From contig NC_091107.1 of assembly GCF_024713975.1 (NCBI RefSeq), positions 17,301,001 to 17,365,000 on the forward strand: a stretch of 64,000 bases of DNA, written 5' to 3'. The stretch is from Paralichthys olivaceus. Its lineage: Eukaryota; Chordata; Actinopteri; Pleuronectiformes; Paralichthyidae. Both the position numbers and the translations under genes were made by a program. The notes below the pieces were generated by a model. The model saw only the letters and a list, made by a program, of their open reading frames with translations. It had not been told where the DNA came from and made no database searches. Of the stretch, positions 36,335-48,533 are shown piece after piece. The first letter of the stretch is position 1, and each line of letters opens with the position of its first letter.

Positions 36335-39300
36335 TTAACCCTGCTCCAGACTCTCTGTCACTTGCACAGCGGAGTACGTGGCTGCAGACGCCTGTCGAGT
36401 GAAGAAGGACGCAGCTCTTTTTGGCTTCAAGCGTTTGATTTCTTTTCCTGAAAGACAAACATGGACAAATATTGAATAATTCCTCCAGCTGAAGTCACCA
36501 CAGAGAGATTGTCATGGTTTAGAAGTAGAAGTAGCTACTACTAAATGCAACCATTAGACTCACCAGTGTCCACATAGCTGATAGTGTTGAGCGAATGGAC
36601 CCGACTGCACACAACACTGTTTTGCCTGTGTAGCATCCCACGCCGTCCTCCACGTCCGTTCTTGTTGCTGCCATCTTGTCCCGCTTGTTGCGGAGACTGA
36701 CTCACCTCGCCGTCCATTTCAGCTGCAGCTGCACCCTCAGACGCAGACTTCAGCTCCACGCAGAACTCGATGAAGCCGCTCATCAGCTCTGCCTGGTTCC
36801 AGACAAAAAAACAAAAACAAATCATTAAGTCTGATTCTAAGAGGTAGATGCAATACACAGCTGCACTTAGGCTTCTTGATGGTCCGTTTATGGCCTGAGC
36901 CACAGGCATACAAATGTCACATTGGCAGCCTCGGATTAGGGCCAAGTGTGATTATTTATGACTGCATCCACCATTATGTAACATCTCTTCAGCATCTGTT
37001 GGCTCAGACAGTCTTTTTCATTCATTCAATCATTGACCAGGGATTATATAGAAAAGAGAACAGAAAATTGTTTGATCTCTTTTTTGGTTTCAACCCAGTT
37101 TCAAGTGTTATGCTTCTCTAAGAACAAATGGGCACAGCAGCTGCACCTGATGCTCAAAGTCTTAAAAACACCAGGTGCAGGGTTCTCTTCAGAGATCGCT
37201 GCATATTCCCTCTACTTGTTGAAAACATTTGAAGTGAAGCACGCATAAGAGGACTGCATCTGTCCCCCTACCCAGCAGCAAGACCATTTAAAATTGATGT
37301 TTAAAATACGGCACAGAAGGTGGAGGTCAGGACAGGTGTGACCCAAAAAAGAAAAAAACAACTCCAACATGTAAATGAGCTACTGTACAGATGTTAAATA
37401 TAATCATGTCTAGGGATGAAACAGTTTCCTGTTTTATGGTACACCGTGGTTAAATTCCTGACAGTTTGTTGAACTGTTTCAATCTTAAATTACTTTAATT
37501 ACAATGGTTGGTGCTGTAAAAGCATGAGCTGCTAGTGATCTGGATGTAGCTTGCAACTGCTAGCATCCACTGTCTCCAAATTGCTTGAATTTAACGAACG
37601 CTGATATTTTGTACTATCAAACATTTGCAGTTCTGCATTTAAAAAAATGTCTTGTCCACTCTTCTAGTTTTGTGTTATTTTATCAGATTTGTTTACATGT
37701 GGTTGTATTGTTCTTACATGCACATACTTTGTTCATGAGTGTGTTTCCATTCACTTTTTGCATGTACTTATTTAAGGTGTCATTTGGGCCTTCATTCAGT
37801 TTGTATATCAGCTCATTTTAAAAATACTGCGTTAATACTGATGAATCAGTGTTAAATCCTCACTCCATTTCATATCAGATGATTTCTGAATTTCCTTTCA
37901 CTACCACTGTCTTACTTGTTTTGAATAGATCTTTAGCAGTTTGTTGACTGGAGTTCCGTCTTCCTCTCCATCAAACTCCAGCCACAGAATGTGTGAGTCC
38001 CCCTCCTCCTCTGGGTAGCTGTGGTCCCACGAGAGCTGGCTGAAACGCAGGCCGAGCAGAACATGCTACAAGAAAACATGAAGAGATATCAGCATTGGTT
38101 TCATGAGGAGAAATGTGAAATACTTTCCACATTTCTGCAGCGTGCACAATGGTTATTCAAGTTTGCATACTGCCTTTTTTTTTACCAAGCTGTTCAAAGA
38201 AAACCTCAGTGCTCACCTTCTCTTTGACATCCATCACATAAACCCCCTCCAGGCAAATCCCAACATTGACAGCTTTGCGCTTTCCCCTTTGGAGGATCCC
38301 TTGCGCTGGTTTGTCAATCTCACCAAAGAAGAAACCACACCTGTTTTTGCAGGTTGAAAAATGAGAACATATTTATCATTGCCTCTGAGTTTTGAGTAGA
38401 AAGAGCAGCAATGGCTTGTTACAAAAATTCTTACCCATAATAAGGCAGAGTGTGACATGTGCTGAGGTACTGGTGTAGGAGCTGTGTGGGCTCAGGAGGG
38501 TTTGCAGCAGATGTGCAGATCTTTTTGTACTCCTCCAACAGGTTCTGCTCCAACCCTGCCAGACGACTCGACTTCCCTCTCAGAGTGGAGAGTAAACCTC
38601 CGCTCCCCATGGTGACGTGTGCAGGCAGATAAGAGGACAGCTTCTTCTCCCTGTGGAATGTGGAAAATTTGTATTAGAAATTTCGTGCATCTTATCTGTG
38701 GAAATCTGGTCTCAATATTATATTCAATCAATAATTCATTTTCTAACATTTCCTGCTTAATGCCATGTTGTCATTTGCTTCTGTCGTGTCCTCATGATAA
38801 ACAGGAAGCAGAATGCAACACTTAGTCTTATGCCAGAGTGACTGTGCATTCCAATAGATTTCTCTATTGTCTGATTTCCTCATTCACAAGCATCGCAAAT
38901 CTTAAATGCTACAGATTCTTTCCACTCCTGAATCACCGTGTTGACATATATTAATAAGTAAACATAAATTACATACATATTTTAATTCCATGCTCCTTTC
39001 ACTTAAATGTTGTGTTTGATGTGTTTAAAGAGGAAGCCCACAATCAAACACATGTCTCACGATATTATTAACTCCTCTCCTCAGTTACTACCACACAGAT
39101 TCTGTTCTTCAGCGTGATAAAGACAGCAACTAAAAAATACCTAGAGATGCTCTGAAAGGAACTTCTGGGTCAAAATCTACAACAAGTTATTATAACACAA
39201 GGAATGATTCACTCTGTAGATGTCAAGGTTATCTGATCTGGCTCCATTTAGGGTGTTGAACATCATGTAATCTATGTGTACTTCAAAAAGTGTTCAATGT

Positions 39301-42246
39301 GCACAGGTAAATGAAAGAAAACAAGACAGAATCTTTGGATTTTAGGATAAAGCACTAATATTTCTTTTGATGCAGCTCAGACCAAATTTACCTACACCTT
39401 TTTTTCTTTAATGATGATTTAACAACAAATAACGTAATACTGTGAGAAATAAACACCACTGACACAAACTACGATGTTTGATGTTAGAACACTGCATACA
39501 CACAAGAGACTTCCTCAAAAATATCTATTCACTTATCTGTTACTAAAAGCAGGCATCCTGCGATGTGTGTTGTAAGTACCTAAAACAAGAACGGTGACTA
39601 CACTACTTTAAAATGTCTCTATTATATGTACAGAGTTTTATAATACTTGTCAAGTACCTTCTGTGTAATTCTGAATCAAGCCTTTTGAGACTTGATTCAG
39701 AATTACACAGAAGGTACTTGACAAGTATTATAAAGCAAAACAAAAAACAATGATCATCCCACTCTAATCAAAACCGTTGACCTCTTGATATTCAATGAAT
39801 GAATGTTCATCAAATACCAACAATCTGTTCTTGATTGCACTGACGCACTCAAAGCTGTGAAATCAACCAACTGCCAATTATATGTCAGTTTAAGGACATG
39901 ATTTTGTTTTGTTCTTTTTACAATGTCTTCAAATTATGAAGGAGTGTGAACAAAAAAACATGTTCAATCTGGATAAAACTAGTAAGCTTTGAGGTGGTGG
40001 TAAGTACATTTTGTTACATTTGGACAAAGCCAGACTAACAGTCATCCCTTACTTTAGTCTTTATGTGAACTAAGCTACTGTGAACTGCACATCCATCTCC
40101 AGGCTGTAGCCTTATATCGAGAAAACTAAGAGTCAACAGTTGGACCATCAATAGAAAACAAAAATTCAGGCAATTCAGAATATAATCATATTTTTCAAAC
40201 AATCTTTCTCACTCACCTTACAGTAGCAGTAAACTGTTGGCCGTCTAGACCAGTTCCCTCTTCAAGAGCAAGAGACAAGGCTCCAAGACTCATCCAGTGC
40301 TCGGGATCACAGGGGTATCTACCTGAGAGGATGTTGTTCCTGGCCTCTTCGTACAAAAGTTTCAAGACTACCTCATCATTGATCTGCTCAGGAGGGACAC
40401 ATCACGAAAATTATCCAACAGTTACTGTATCAGGACAGGCAGTTTCTTTTATCTTAAAACATTGAAATTGCCTCTAATGATCTACTCAGATGATTAAATA
40501 ATTAGTTTTATTTGCTGCCTCATGTGAAGCACTTTGTTAATTTGGGTTTTGTTGAGTACTGATAAATTATAAAACAGAACAAAACATCATTACCCTACTG
40601 AAGAAGATGAAATGGCAGTTCTAATTTACAAGAAAACCCATTCTGATTACTGCACTAATGACTCTCAGACGATTACCAATTATCTTTATTAAAGTCAACT
40701 TATAATTTTAAGAGTCAAAAGTTTTGGTAAAACTGTACTCTTCGTACAAAATGATGGAAAACGGTGTCATCTCAATTTGCTCATATCTAAGATTAATCGA
40801 TATTCAGGATTGGAGTCAGTGGTACCTGCAGCTCTCTTGGTTTAGGATAAAACACATTCCGTCTGTATTGGAGATACGGCTCATCTGAGGAAAAAGCAGA
40901 GAACAACCATGCATTATGGTTCCATGTGTTTCCATATCATGCAAATGTGTGAAATTCAGTCTCATCGCTCGGAGTGGAGGAGTGAGGGTATGGAGACAAA
41001 CACTGCAGTAAATCAGGGGCTAACATCAAATCTGGTTCTAAAGCCCCCTCCAACCCACTCTGCACTGACTAACAGTTCTGCACTGTGCGTGGGTGGTATC
41101 CCTACCTACTCCACAAAAACACATAACAGCATTTAAATGATTATGCAAGGCATTTGTTCTCTTTTTTGTTTGATTAGTGCTAAGCTGTCACTTTGTCACC
41201 AGTTCTTTGGTAACACTGGACGAAAAGCACATAACGTGGTGGGCTGTTCCGCTTTGTCTGGCAAAGTAATGAGCAACAACAACAGACTTTCACTTCACCA
41301 AAAGTCCACTGTGGGGGACAATTTTGATTATTTGAGAATTAGTGCACTAAACAACAGTTTCAGTTTGTAAAAAATAAAAATAAAACCTCAGCTCAGTCTT
41401 GTCCCAGTTAATGTGACATAACGTTGTATTCTCTACCTCATTCAGCAAATAGACTTCCATGCTTTGATTTGAGAAAACATTAAAGGTTGGTGCATTAAAC
41501 AAACATATGCTGACCATCTCTCACCTTGTGAAATGTCTTCCTGTGAGGCCTCAGTGAAGCGATACAGCAGGTCTTGCCACTGCCGACACAGCTTGTATGG
41601 TTGATGTCTCACTTTTAACTGCAATTCTTAAGAGTAAGGAAGAGATCAAATGTGATACACAGATACTTTATGCATGTTTCCCTGATTTGATTCTAGCGTG
41701 ATATTTAAACCACTTTCCATTCCAGGGAAGTTTGAATTTTGTAACCCACAGTAAATCAAACCTGTATCATTTAAGCAACTTAATAAGACAGAAGCATCCA
41801 CATACACATCAACATTCTCATAATGTCAATGCCTATAATTTGATCAGAAGAGAATTGTAGCAGTGGAGTGTGTGGGGGGGCTAAAGGTCTTACCGAGCAG
41901 TGGAGAACATAACCAGAAGGCAAAAGCATCATGTGCAGACTCAGGAATATTGAGAGCCTCATGAACACTTCGGCCCAGCTCCTGCACAGTGACACTGCCG
42001 AGCCCTTCTACAGATAAGTGGACTGCACTCTCACCAAACAGGTATATGAGCACATCTTGAGCTGTGTGAACAATCACAAATATATCAAATTAAACAAAAA
42101 ATACATAAAAACAAAGGGGTCATTGTTACATATTATATTATTTGCTCCACCGTACCCCGGGAAAGAGTTGCTGAAGAAGCAACGCTTCCTCTTTGTGACA
42201 GATCATCTGATGAATCTGGAGGAAAACTGCAGTCATCCCCTTCCAT
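36335..42246 (-). CDS. frmd8: FERM domain-containing protein 8 (iTAP)
   Basis: Ten coding exons in transcript order: 42246-42156, 42061-41894, 41626-41525, 40884-40826, 40383-40217, 38650-38435, 38340-38217, 38065-37916, 36792-36564 and 36447-36335. 1419 nt, 472 aa (human 464), phases consistent. Known: FRMD8 binds the cytoplasmic tail of iRhom1/2 and protects the iRhom-ADAM17 sheddase complex from lysosomal loss. Seen: FERM F1 start [13 protein letters not shown] at about residue 32; [77 protein letters not shown]; and the basic tail [14 protein letters not shown] ending ESLEQG, the same last residues as human. The ATG at 42246 lies in exon 2, after a clear acceptor at 42254. The middle of the C-terminal linker (Gly/Arg/Asn-rich) is poorly conserved. 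Confidence 0.96.
39637..39734. repeat. Perfect inverted repeat, 44-bp arms and 10-base spacer
   Basis: Left arm 39637-39680 (TTTATAATACTTGTCAAGTA...) is the exact reverse complement of right arm 39691-39734. The spacer is CCTTTTGAGA. It lies in the 1.57-kb frmd8 intron between exons ending 38650 and starting 40217. Transcribed from either strand it would form a fully paired hairpin of about 98 nt. Confidence 0.97.
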
Positions 42247-42384
42247 CTCTACTCTGAAACACAAAGACCAAACTCAAAATCTGTCACAACACAATATCAA
42301 CTTACAACAGGTTCTAAAACACAGCCTGAAAACGCATCTGAGCCTGGACCAGAGGGGGCATCAATGTACGAGATGGAATACAAC

Positions 42385-42690
42385 ACAAAACTTCAGGATT
42401 TCTACAGACGGTTTGAATCTCAGTTCAGCCGGGGGCTTTCTGTGTAGTTTGCTTTCTTCCTGTGTCTGCGTGGGATTTCTCCAAGTTCCTCCCACAGTCA
42501 CGCAGACTGGGGGAAGTTAATGGGAGACAAAAAATGGCCGTAGCTGTGAACTGGAGTGTGAACGGTTGTTTGTCTCTGTTGGTTTATACACTAGTGACCT
42601 TTCCAGGATGTAGTTCACCGCCTCTCGCCCATTGTCAGCTGGGATTGGCTCCAGCTCCCCCACAATCCTCGAGAGGATCCACATTAGAGA
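42385..42690 (+). repeat. Teleost interspersed repeat ('ttcctcccacagtc' type)
   Basis: Blocks in order: 'gtgggatttctccaagttcc', 'tcccacagtcacgcagactg', 'ggttgtttgtctctgttggt', 'agtgacctttccaggatgta' and 'attgtcagctgggattggct', with 'ccagctcccccac'. These match, with decay, a very common teleost element that reads '...gtttgtctctatgtgtc... gacctgtccagggtgtaccc...'. It lies between the frmd8 coding start and its upstream region. Confidence 0.7.
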
Positions 42691-43499
42691 TGATGGCTGG
42701 ACTTGATCTCTTCAAATCCAAGTCATCTGTGTACAGCTGGCCCGAGCAGTGTCTAGCCAATAAGGTGTATGTGCTTACAAGCCTCATGCTAACGTGGTTA
42801 CATGCAAATACTTCTGCTTTAGTGTCATATACTTTAAAAAGACCCTTGCCTCAGAGAGAAGACTAGACAGATATGAGCAACATGAAGGGTCGGCGTCTCT
42901 CACTGCCATACCCGACATCATCCATTTCCTGTCATTTTCAGTAAACAAGCAATCAGGCTAATGTAGGTGTCACACTGCACCAGCGCCACCATGTGGTATT
43001 AGACTTGAAAACAACCAGCGCAATCAGAACATCCCAGTCGACCTCACCCTGTTGAACTGGAGCGAGCGTTTGGCCCCAACATGTCTCTGTTGCTTTGTGT
43101 TTTATGTTAGCATGGCTCCGAGCATCGACATTACAGCCTGGGTGGTGGTAAACACAGAGAGAAGACCCCAGCGGCACGAGGCCTGAGCTGCACACATTTC
43201 TACACATTGTCCAGCACAAGTCCAAACACTGGCTGAGACATTCTGTGGATCTACTCAACGCCACTTCACTTCGTTTTGTTAGCTTTAGCTAAGTTAGCTT
43301 GAAGGCAGGGGAAGCAGCCGTGCTAGCTGTTGACGCTAAAAGACTTTACTCTGCTACTTTCAGACCTGGTGAAACATTTCAGTCCAACGTTGATAAGTCC
43401 CACAAGTAAGCTAACTTTCAGTATTTTAGCCACCGGGCTGACACACACGCTGTTATGAGCAGCTAAAGGGAGAACATGTCTCTGTTGTCCGTCCACCGA

Positions 43500-43930
43500 C
43501 CTGCCACTTCCCGTCAATTTCCCTCCACTCGCGGCTGCTTATCCTGGATACGATCCCAGCAGTTGTGTCCCCAGTGCAGCTACAGACACTAGCCACTGAC
43601 GGAGACCTCCCAGCTGACTGACACTAGCTTTCCGGGCAGCAGCGAGGGCGACGCACGAACGACCCTGTTGTTGTGAACGATTCTTCCCTGGGTGTCAGGT
43701 GACAGCCACCATGAAGGGTTGAAAACTCCTCCACTACTGAAGCACTCGAGCAGGAAGCAGCTGTGACATGATGTGAGAGCGAGGGGATCGATGGTGGCTG
43801 TTGAAAACACGTTAGTGACAGCGTGAGTCCGTCACAGCGACTTCTCACGGAGCCGGTTCAAAAAGATTCGATCCCGGAATCAGGCTGAACGTCCGGAGAG
43901 CGCGCTGACGTAGCGTCACGTGACCAAAAC
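43500..43930 (-). promoter_or_regulatory. Probable frmd8 promoter region with GTCACGTGAC
   Basis: A locally GC-rich stretch upstream of frmd8. It contains an exact GTCACGTGAC palindrome at 43915-43924 preceded by a CRE-like GCTGACGTAGC. The non-coding first exon could not be placed, so the promoter assignment is inferred from position and composition. Confidence 0.45.
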
Positions 43931-43952
43931 GTCTTCCCATGTTCAGAGAAGA

Positions 43953-44104
43953 TTAGTGTTTATCTGCTGCATATAAAAAACTATATATAATATTTTTATA
44001 TAGAGATGAATGTGTTTATCTGCTGCATATAAAAAACTATATATAATATTTATATATATATATTAATGTGTTTATCTGCTGCATATACTTTACTTTATAT
44101 AAAA

Positions 44105-44163
<59 letters not shown>

Positions 44164-44395
44164 CACATATATATTAAGGTGTTTATCTGCTGCAGATAAA
44201 ATACTATATAAATGTGTATATATATATATCTCAATGTGTTTATCTGCTGCATAGAGTACACTGGATAAAAATACTATATATAATATTCATATGTACATTA
44301 ATGGGTTTATCTGCTGCATAGACTAGACTGTTTATAAAAACCTATATACATGTATAATATTTATATATAGATTAATGTGTTTATCTGCTGCATAA
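43953..44395 (+). repeat. Minisatellite: seven units with core 'gtgtttatctgctgcat'
   Basis: The core 'tgtgtttatctgctgcat' (or one-base variants) recurs seven times at roughly 50-75-bp steps (one about 115 bp). It is separated by AT-rich arms 'aaaaaactatatataatatt' of variable length, one of which is expanded to a (TA) run at about 44111-44156. Confidence 0.92.
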
Positions 44396-44399
44396 ACAT

Positions 44400-46004
44400 A
44401 AAATGCCTAAAAAATAACATTGATCAACACCTCTCTGACAGTCTCAACAAAAACTGTACAGTGACGTTTACAAAGCTAATAACTAACGCATGCTTCTGGC
44501 ACATATAATAATGTAACATATATAACACAGGTCTGATGTTGCTTCATTTGTTATAGTGCTGACTTACGCTTGACACATCAGTATCAAACAAGGATTTCAA
44601 ATTCAACACTGTGCTTCTTTGGGCCCTTAATGCACAGGCAAAGTGTGAAGCTGATAAGATGAACAATTCATGAAATAGGCTTTCCACATACAGAAAGACA
44701 GAGCTTTGATAATTTAGGCACGTTCAACAGCAATTATAAGTCCCATCTTGAGATACTAATCAGCACTAAAAATTAGGTTTGCTTAATAAGATACACAGCC
44801 CGGCTCTTTTGCAATTAGAATACATGGGAAGCCCTTTCACCTTTGTCTGTGATTCTACACCCAAATATGTGAGCCAAATCACTGTTTTTAAAAGGGCTTT
44901 TAATAAAGCTTTTCACATGGGTTGATATTATTAATAGATTCCAGAGAAGGACCAATTGTTTGTTTCTGGAAATAAAAAGACAGCAGAATTATTTTATTTA
45001 TTGAGGCCTAATGAACCACTGGGGAAAAATAAGGGGAAAAGTGAAAAATTGAATTACATTTCTTTTCTTTTGTGTGGCAAAATCAGTTGTCTTAATGAAA
45101 CGAGCCTCAGAAACAGCCTGCACCTGCATCTTACATCCACCTGACACAGGTGTCTAACTGCAAGGGCAGCAGGCTGAGTGGACTATTAATAAACAGGATT
45201 AACAGCTTTAACAAAGGTGAGCGAACAGAGGACACACTTGATGGCTTTCATCGCATTATCGACACTGATACATCAATCCTCTTATTCTTATTCTTTTCAC
45301 AGGCCGAAGAGAGGCAGGGAGAAAGTTGCACCTTAGAGCACTGGTTAGGGAGAGGGACATATGGAATATCATATGCATGTATTTTATTTACAATAGAAAA
45401 GAGTTGGAAGAGGTGACTCTCCTGCATCAGGCAATTAGTATCTGCAAACCTTCAGAAATCATCTGTCATTATATCTGTCATTTTCCTGTCTCTACAATTT
45501 AGCTTTACATCCTTGTTTTTGTAGAACCAAAAGTCATCTTTGTACTTTGCCTTATGAATTAATATTTACCCGGAGATTGTTTGATTAGCCGACAATTGCT
45601 TTATTGATTCGATTTTGATTGATTATACATAGAAAATAATTGTAATAACGAAATATGCAATGCATATAATGACAAATACAGTGAAGGGATTTTGTGTATT
45701 TGTGAAACCAATGTAACAATAAAAGGGTTTATTATTATGAAAATAAGAAATAATAAAAGATAAAGAATGTGCTCAGTGATTTATCCTTTTAAAGGAGCAG
45801 AAGAAATCATGTTTACAATAACTTCTGCGGGTGGGTCTTCTCTGGTATTCATACACAGTGTGTGAAATATGAATGGGCAAGTATAGTGTGATAGTAAAGG
45901 TTTACCAGTGATGGTCATCTGATATTAAAAAATACTAGTCCTAAATCATTGTTTGCCCTCTCTGTGTAAAAATTATTTACATGTGTGTGTGCATCATGTG
46001 TGGT
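44400..46004. other. Intergenic region, no gene seen
   Basis: AT-rich sequence without a recognisable exon. The minus-strand AATAAA at 45728-45733 is a candidate poly(A) signal for the peripherin-like gene, about 270 bases past its stop. Confidence 0.5.
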
Positions 46005-48533
46005 TTAGGCCGTGGCCGCGGGGGTCGCTCCTTCTGCAGTAGTGCCCTCTTCCACCTGGTTTGTGAGCAGGAAGAACTTCAGCACGGGGTTCATGTACTC
46101 CATGAAGGTGTCTTTCACGCTTTTCTCCAGCAGGTAGCCTTCCGTCTCAACTTCTGTGTTTTCCTGCCCTGCCACTGCCTCCATGGCGGTCTGCAGGAAC
46201 CGCAAGCTCACCAGCACAGAAGCCTGGGAAGGAGGAAGGTGGAGAAATGTTAGATGTCGAGCATAGATATTATGGCATCCATAATATCTATGCTATCTAT
46301 AACCTCTTTGCAGCTCTACCAATCCATAAAAGATCCATTTTATGGCATCTTCGCACCACCAACCCTGCCTGGAGTCACTGTGGGACTGTGGGACCACTGT
46401 AATTGTTCTCATGCTGTACCTGTAAGATAAAGACTGACAGCACTCCAGCCCCAATGGTGTTCATCAGACCCATATAGTATTTGACCAGGGCCTCTCTGCA
46501 ACCTCGGAGGTAGATGTTGAGCTCCTCCGTCTGGTATTCGTAGTTGTAGTGAGCCGAGTTGTTGGTGAGCTGATACTGGATGCACGGCCGCGGAGAGCTG
46601 GGGTTGCAGCAACTGAATGGAACACCGTCTACCAAGTAACGGCCATCCACGTTGCTCTTAATGCGGCTAATTAACCAAAGGAAACGTGTATCAGATAAGA
46701 GATGTTTTCACCAGTAAACACAGTATTGTTACTGAATATCGATGTGAAATTCTCTCCCAACTATTTTCCACTACTTACTCTTTCACTTCCTTAGAGCTGA
46801 AATCCAGGTAGCGGTTGCTGATCCATTGAACCTCGAACCAGTCCCTGAAGTCACTGTTTCCACAACACTGAAACTCCATCTGCAGCCGATCGATGTTCTG
46901 CTTCTGGAAGCAGCGGCCCGGGGTGTCTGTGTCCTTGTAGAAACGGATGCCGTTCTTCAGGCCGACCTTCAGGGAAGACTCCAGGCTGCCCTTCATTGCG
47001 TAGCTCATGATGACGGCTAGCAGCATGAGGACAGTGAAGAAACAGGAGATGGCGAAGTAGGGCTTCAAGAAGTTCTTCCAGCGAGGGAATCGTCCGGCAT
47101 CCAGGGCATCTTGACAGATCTTTGAAGCAAAGTAGTTGATCCCCAAGGAGGCCAGACCAACTATCATCAGGGTGTTGGGCACAACATGAATGTCTGCGTT
47201 ATCCATCACCTGTAATTAAGTCACATGGAAATACATACAATACTTTCAAATGTTTTTGTATTTTTCATAGAAACGGTAAAAGTCCTAAATACACACAATG
47301 CATAATGTAATACTGTATGATAATTTGCATGAATCATTTTTTTATCACGATTACAGTCTGTCCCATATACTCATAATAAACACCACCTCAGTTTAATCAG
47401 AGTGTGTTGAGCAATAAATATACATAAACCGATAGATATGTCAACACAGTTTTCTTCTTTCTTAAATGTGCTGTTGCTCTGTCATATTATACAAGGGTAT
47501 ATGAGCTCTTATATATTGTGCAAATGTGTTTTCAGGTTTTATTTCCTCTTTTCACGATTGCGGCACTGAAAGAGACAACATGTATTTATAATATTTAACA
47601 GGAAATGTGTTAGCTCCAGGAGTAGCATCCTCTGTGTGTATTTTTGTGTGTGCGTGTGCAAGTATGTGTTTTAGGGTCACATATTTATTTAATCACATGC
47701 TGAACACAATACAAATATTTCCAATATAATATTGAAATACATAAACATAAGCTTAAACATATTTTGATAATATTGAAAAGGTATAATGAGAGTCTTCAGA
47801 ACATTGGATTAGGATGATTAAGACTGACAGAGCCTGGTTTATTAAATGATGACTCATCATGGGCTAAAGTGGGTCACAGTTGTGTCCAGTTCACAAGGAC
47901 ATTCCTTTATCTTCTCAAGAAAGTCAATTCCATTTTCAAATTTTCTTTTTAAAAGTTTGACAGTTTGTAGGACAGCTACAGTTGACTGTCCTTAGATGTA
48001 AATATTTAGTGTACAATTTCCAGTTTAGAATCTATTTCATGTGTTATCGACCCTCAGAGGGCTTGACAATTGTTTCTATATTTCGTTTTTACCCCATCGA
48101 TGGTGATATGTTGTGGTTTCTCTCTTGTGACAAATGTACTTATTGTAAGTCGCTTTGGACAAAAGCGTCTGCTTAATGCCCTAAATGTAAATGTATCAGT
48201 TTTTTTCTCAATCACAGGTATGAACACAGTTTGTCCACAAAATCCAATGTACTGTAAAGTCTCCATTACACCCATTTACAATGACACAAGTTTATAATCA
48301 TAGCAATTTAAAATTAGGAATAGCAAAACTTTGGATATATCAACAAAGCTTTAAAATCCTGGCATTTAAATTTCAAAAAGTACCTCTGCCCGTCTGCGGA
48401 GCTCCGTCTTAAGGAGGCAGCCCAGGGTGAAGGTCATGGCCCCGGCCACTGTGGCACTCCAGGAGAGGAGCCACAGTCCCTGGGCCAGCTTCACCCTTTT
48501 CTCAAAGGGGAACTTCATCTTCATCACCACCAT
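46005..48533 (-). CDS. Photoreceptor outer-segment tetraspanin, peripherin-2/ROM1 family
   Basis: Four coding exons: 48533-48384, 47209-46779, 46666-46420 and 46223-46005; 1047 nt, 348 aa (PRPH2 346). Known: PRPH2 and ROM1 oligomerise to shape rod and cone disc rims. Seen: N-terminal [14 protein letters not shown]; four hydrophobic segments; the large loop with [54 protein letters not shown] and glycosylation sequon NNS; tail GYLLEKSV and NQVEEG. All loop cysteines look present. Loop sequence and sequon resemble PRPH2, whereas mammalian ROM1 lacks the sequon. Its 11q13-type neighbourhood would favour ROM1 or an extra fish paralogue ('outer segment membrane glycoprotein 2'), so I give no symbol. 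An intron after residue 50 is additional to the mammalian three-exon structure. Three nearby Met codons precede KFPFEKR; the first is taken as start. Confidence 0.93.
46260..46294. repeat. Perfect short inverted repeat, 16-bp arms
   Basis: Arms 46260-46275 and 46279-46294 (AGCATAGATATTATGG and its complement) with a 3-base spacer. It is in the last intron of the peripherin-like gene, 37 bases below the last exon's acceptor side. Confidence 0.9.
47806..47820 (+). promoter_or_regulatory. CRX/OTX-like motif pair
   Basis: GGATTAGGATGATTA holds GGATTA plus a related GATTA. It lies in intron 1 of a photoreceptor-type gene. Short motifs of this kind also occur by chance. Confidence 0.2.
48140..48195 (+). 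repeat. Teleost SINE/LINE tail fragment
   Basis: 'gtaagtcgctttggacaaaa', 'gcgtctgcttaatgccctaa' and 'atgtaaatgta': a very common teleost retroposon tail, in intron 1 of the peripherin-like gene. A second copy is at 58610-58660. Confidence 0.7.
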
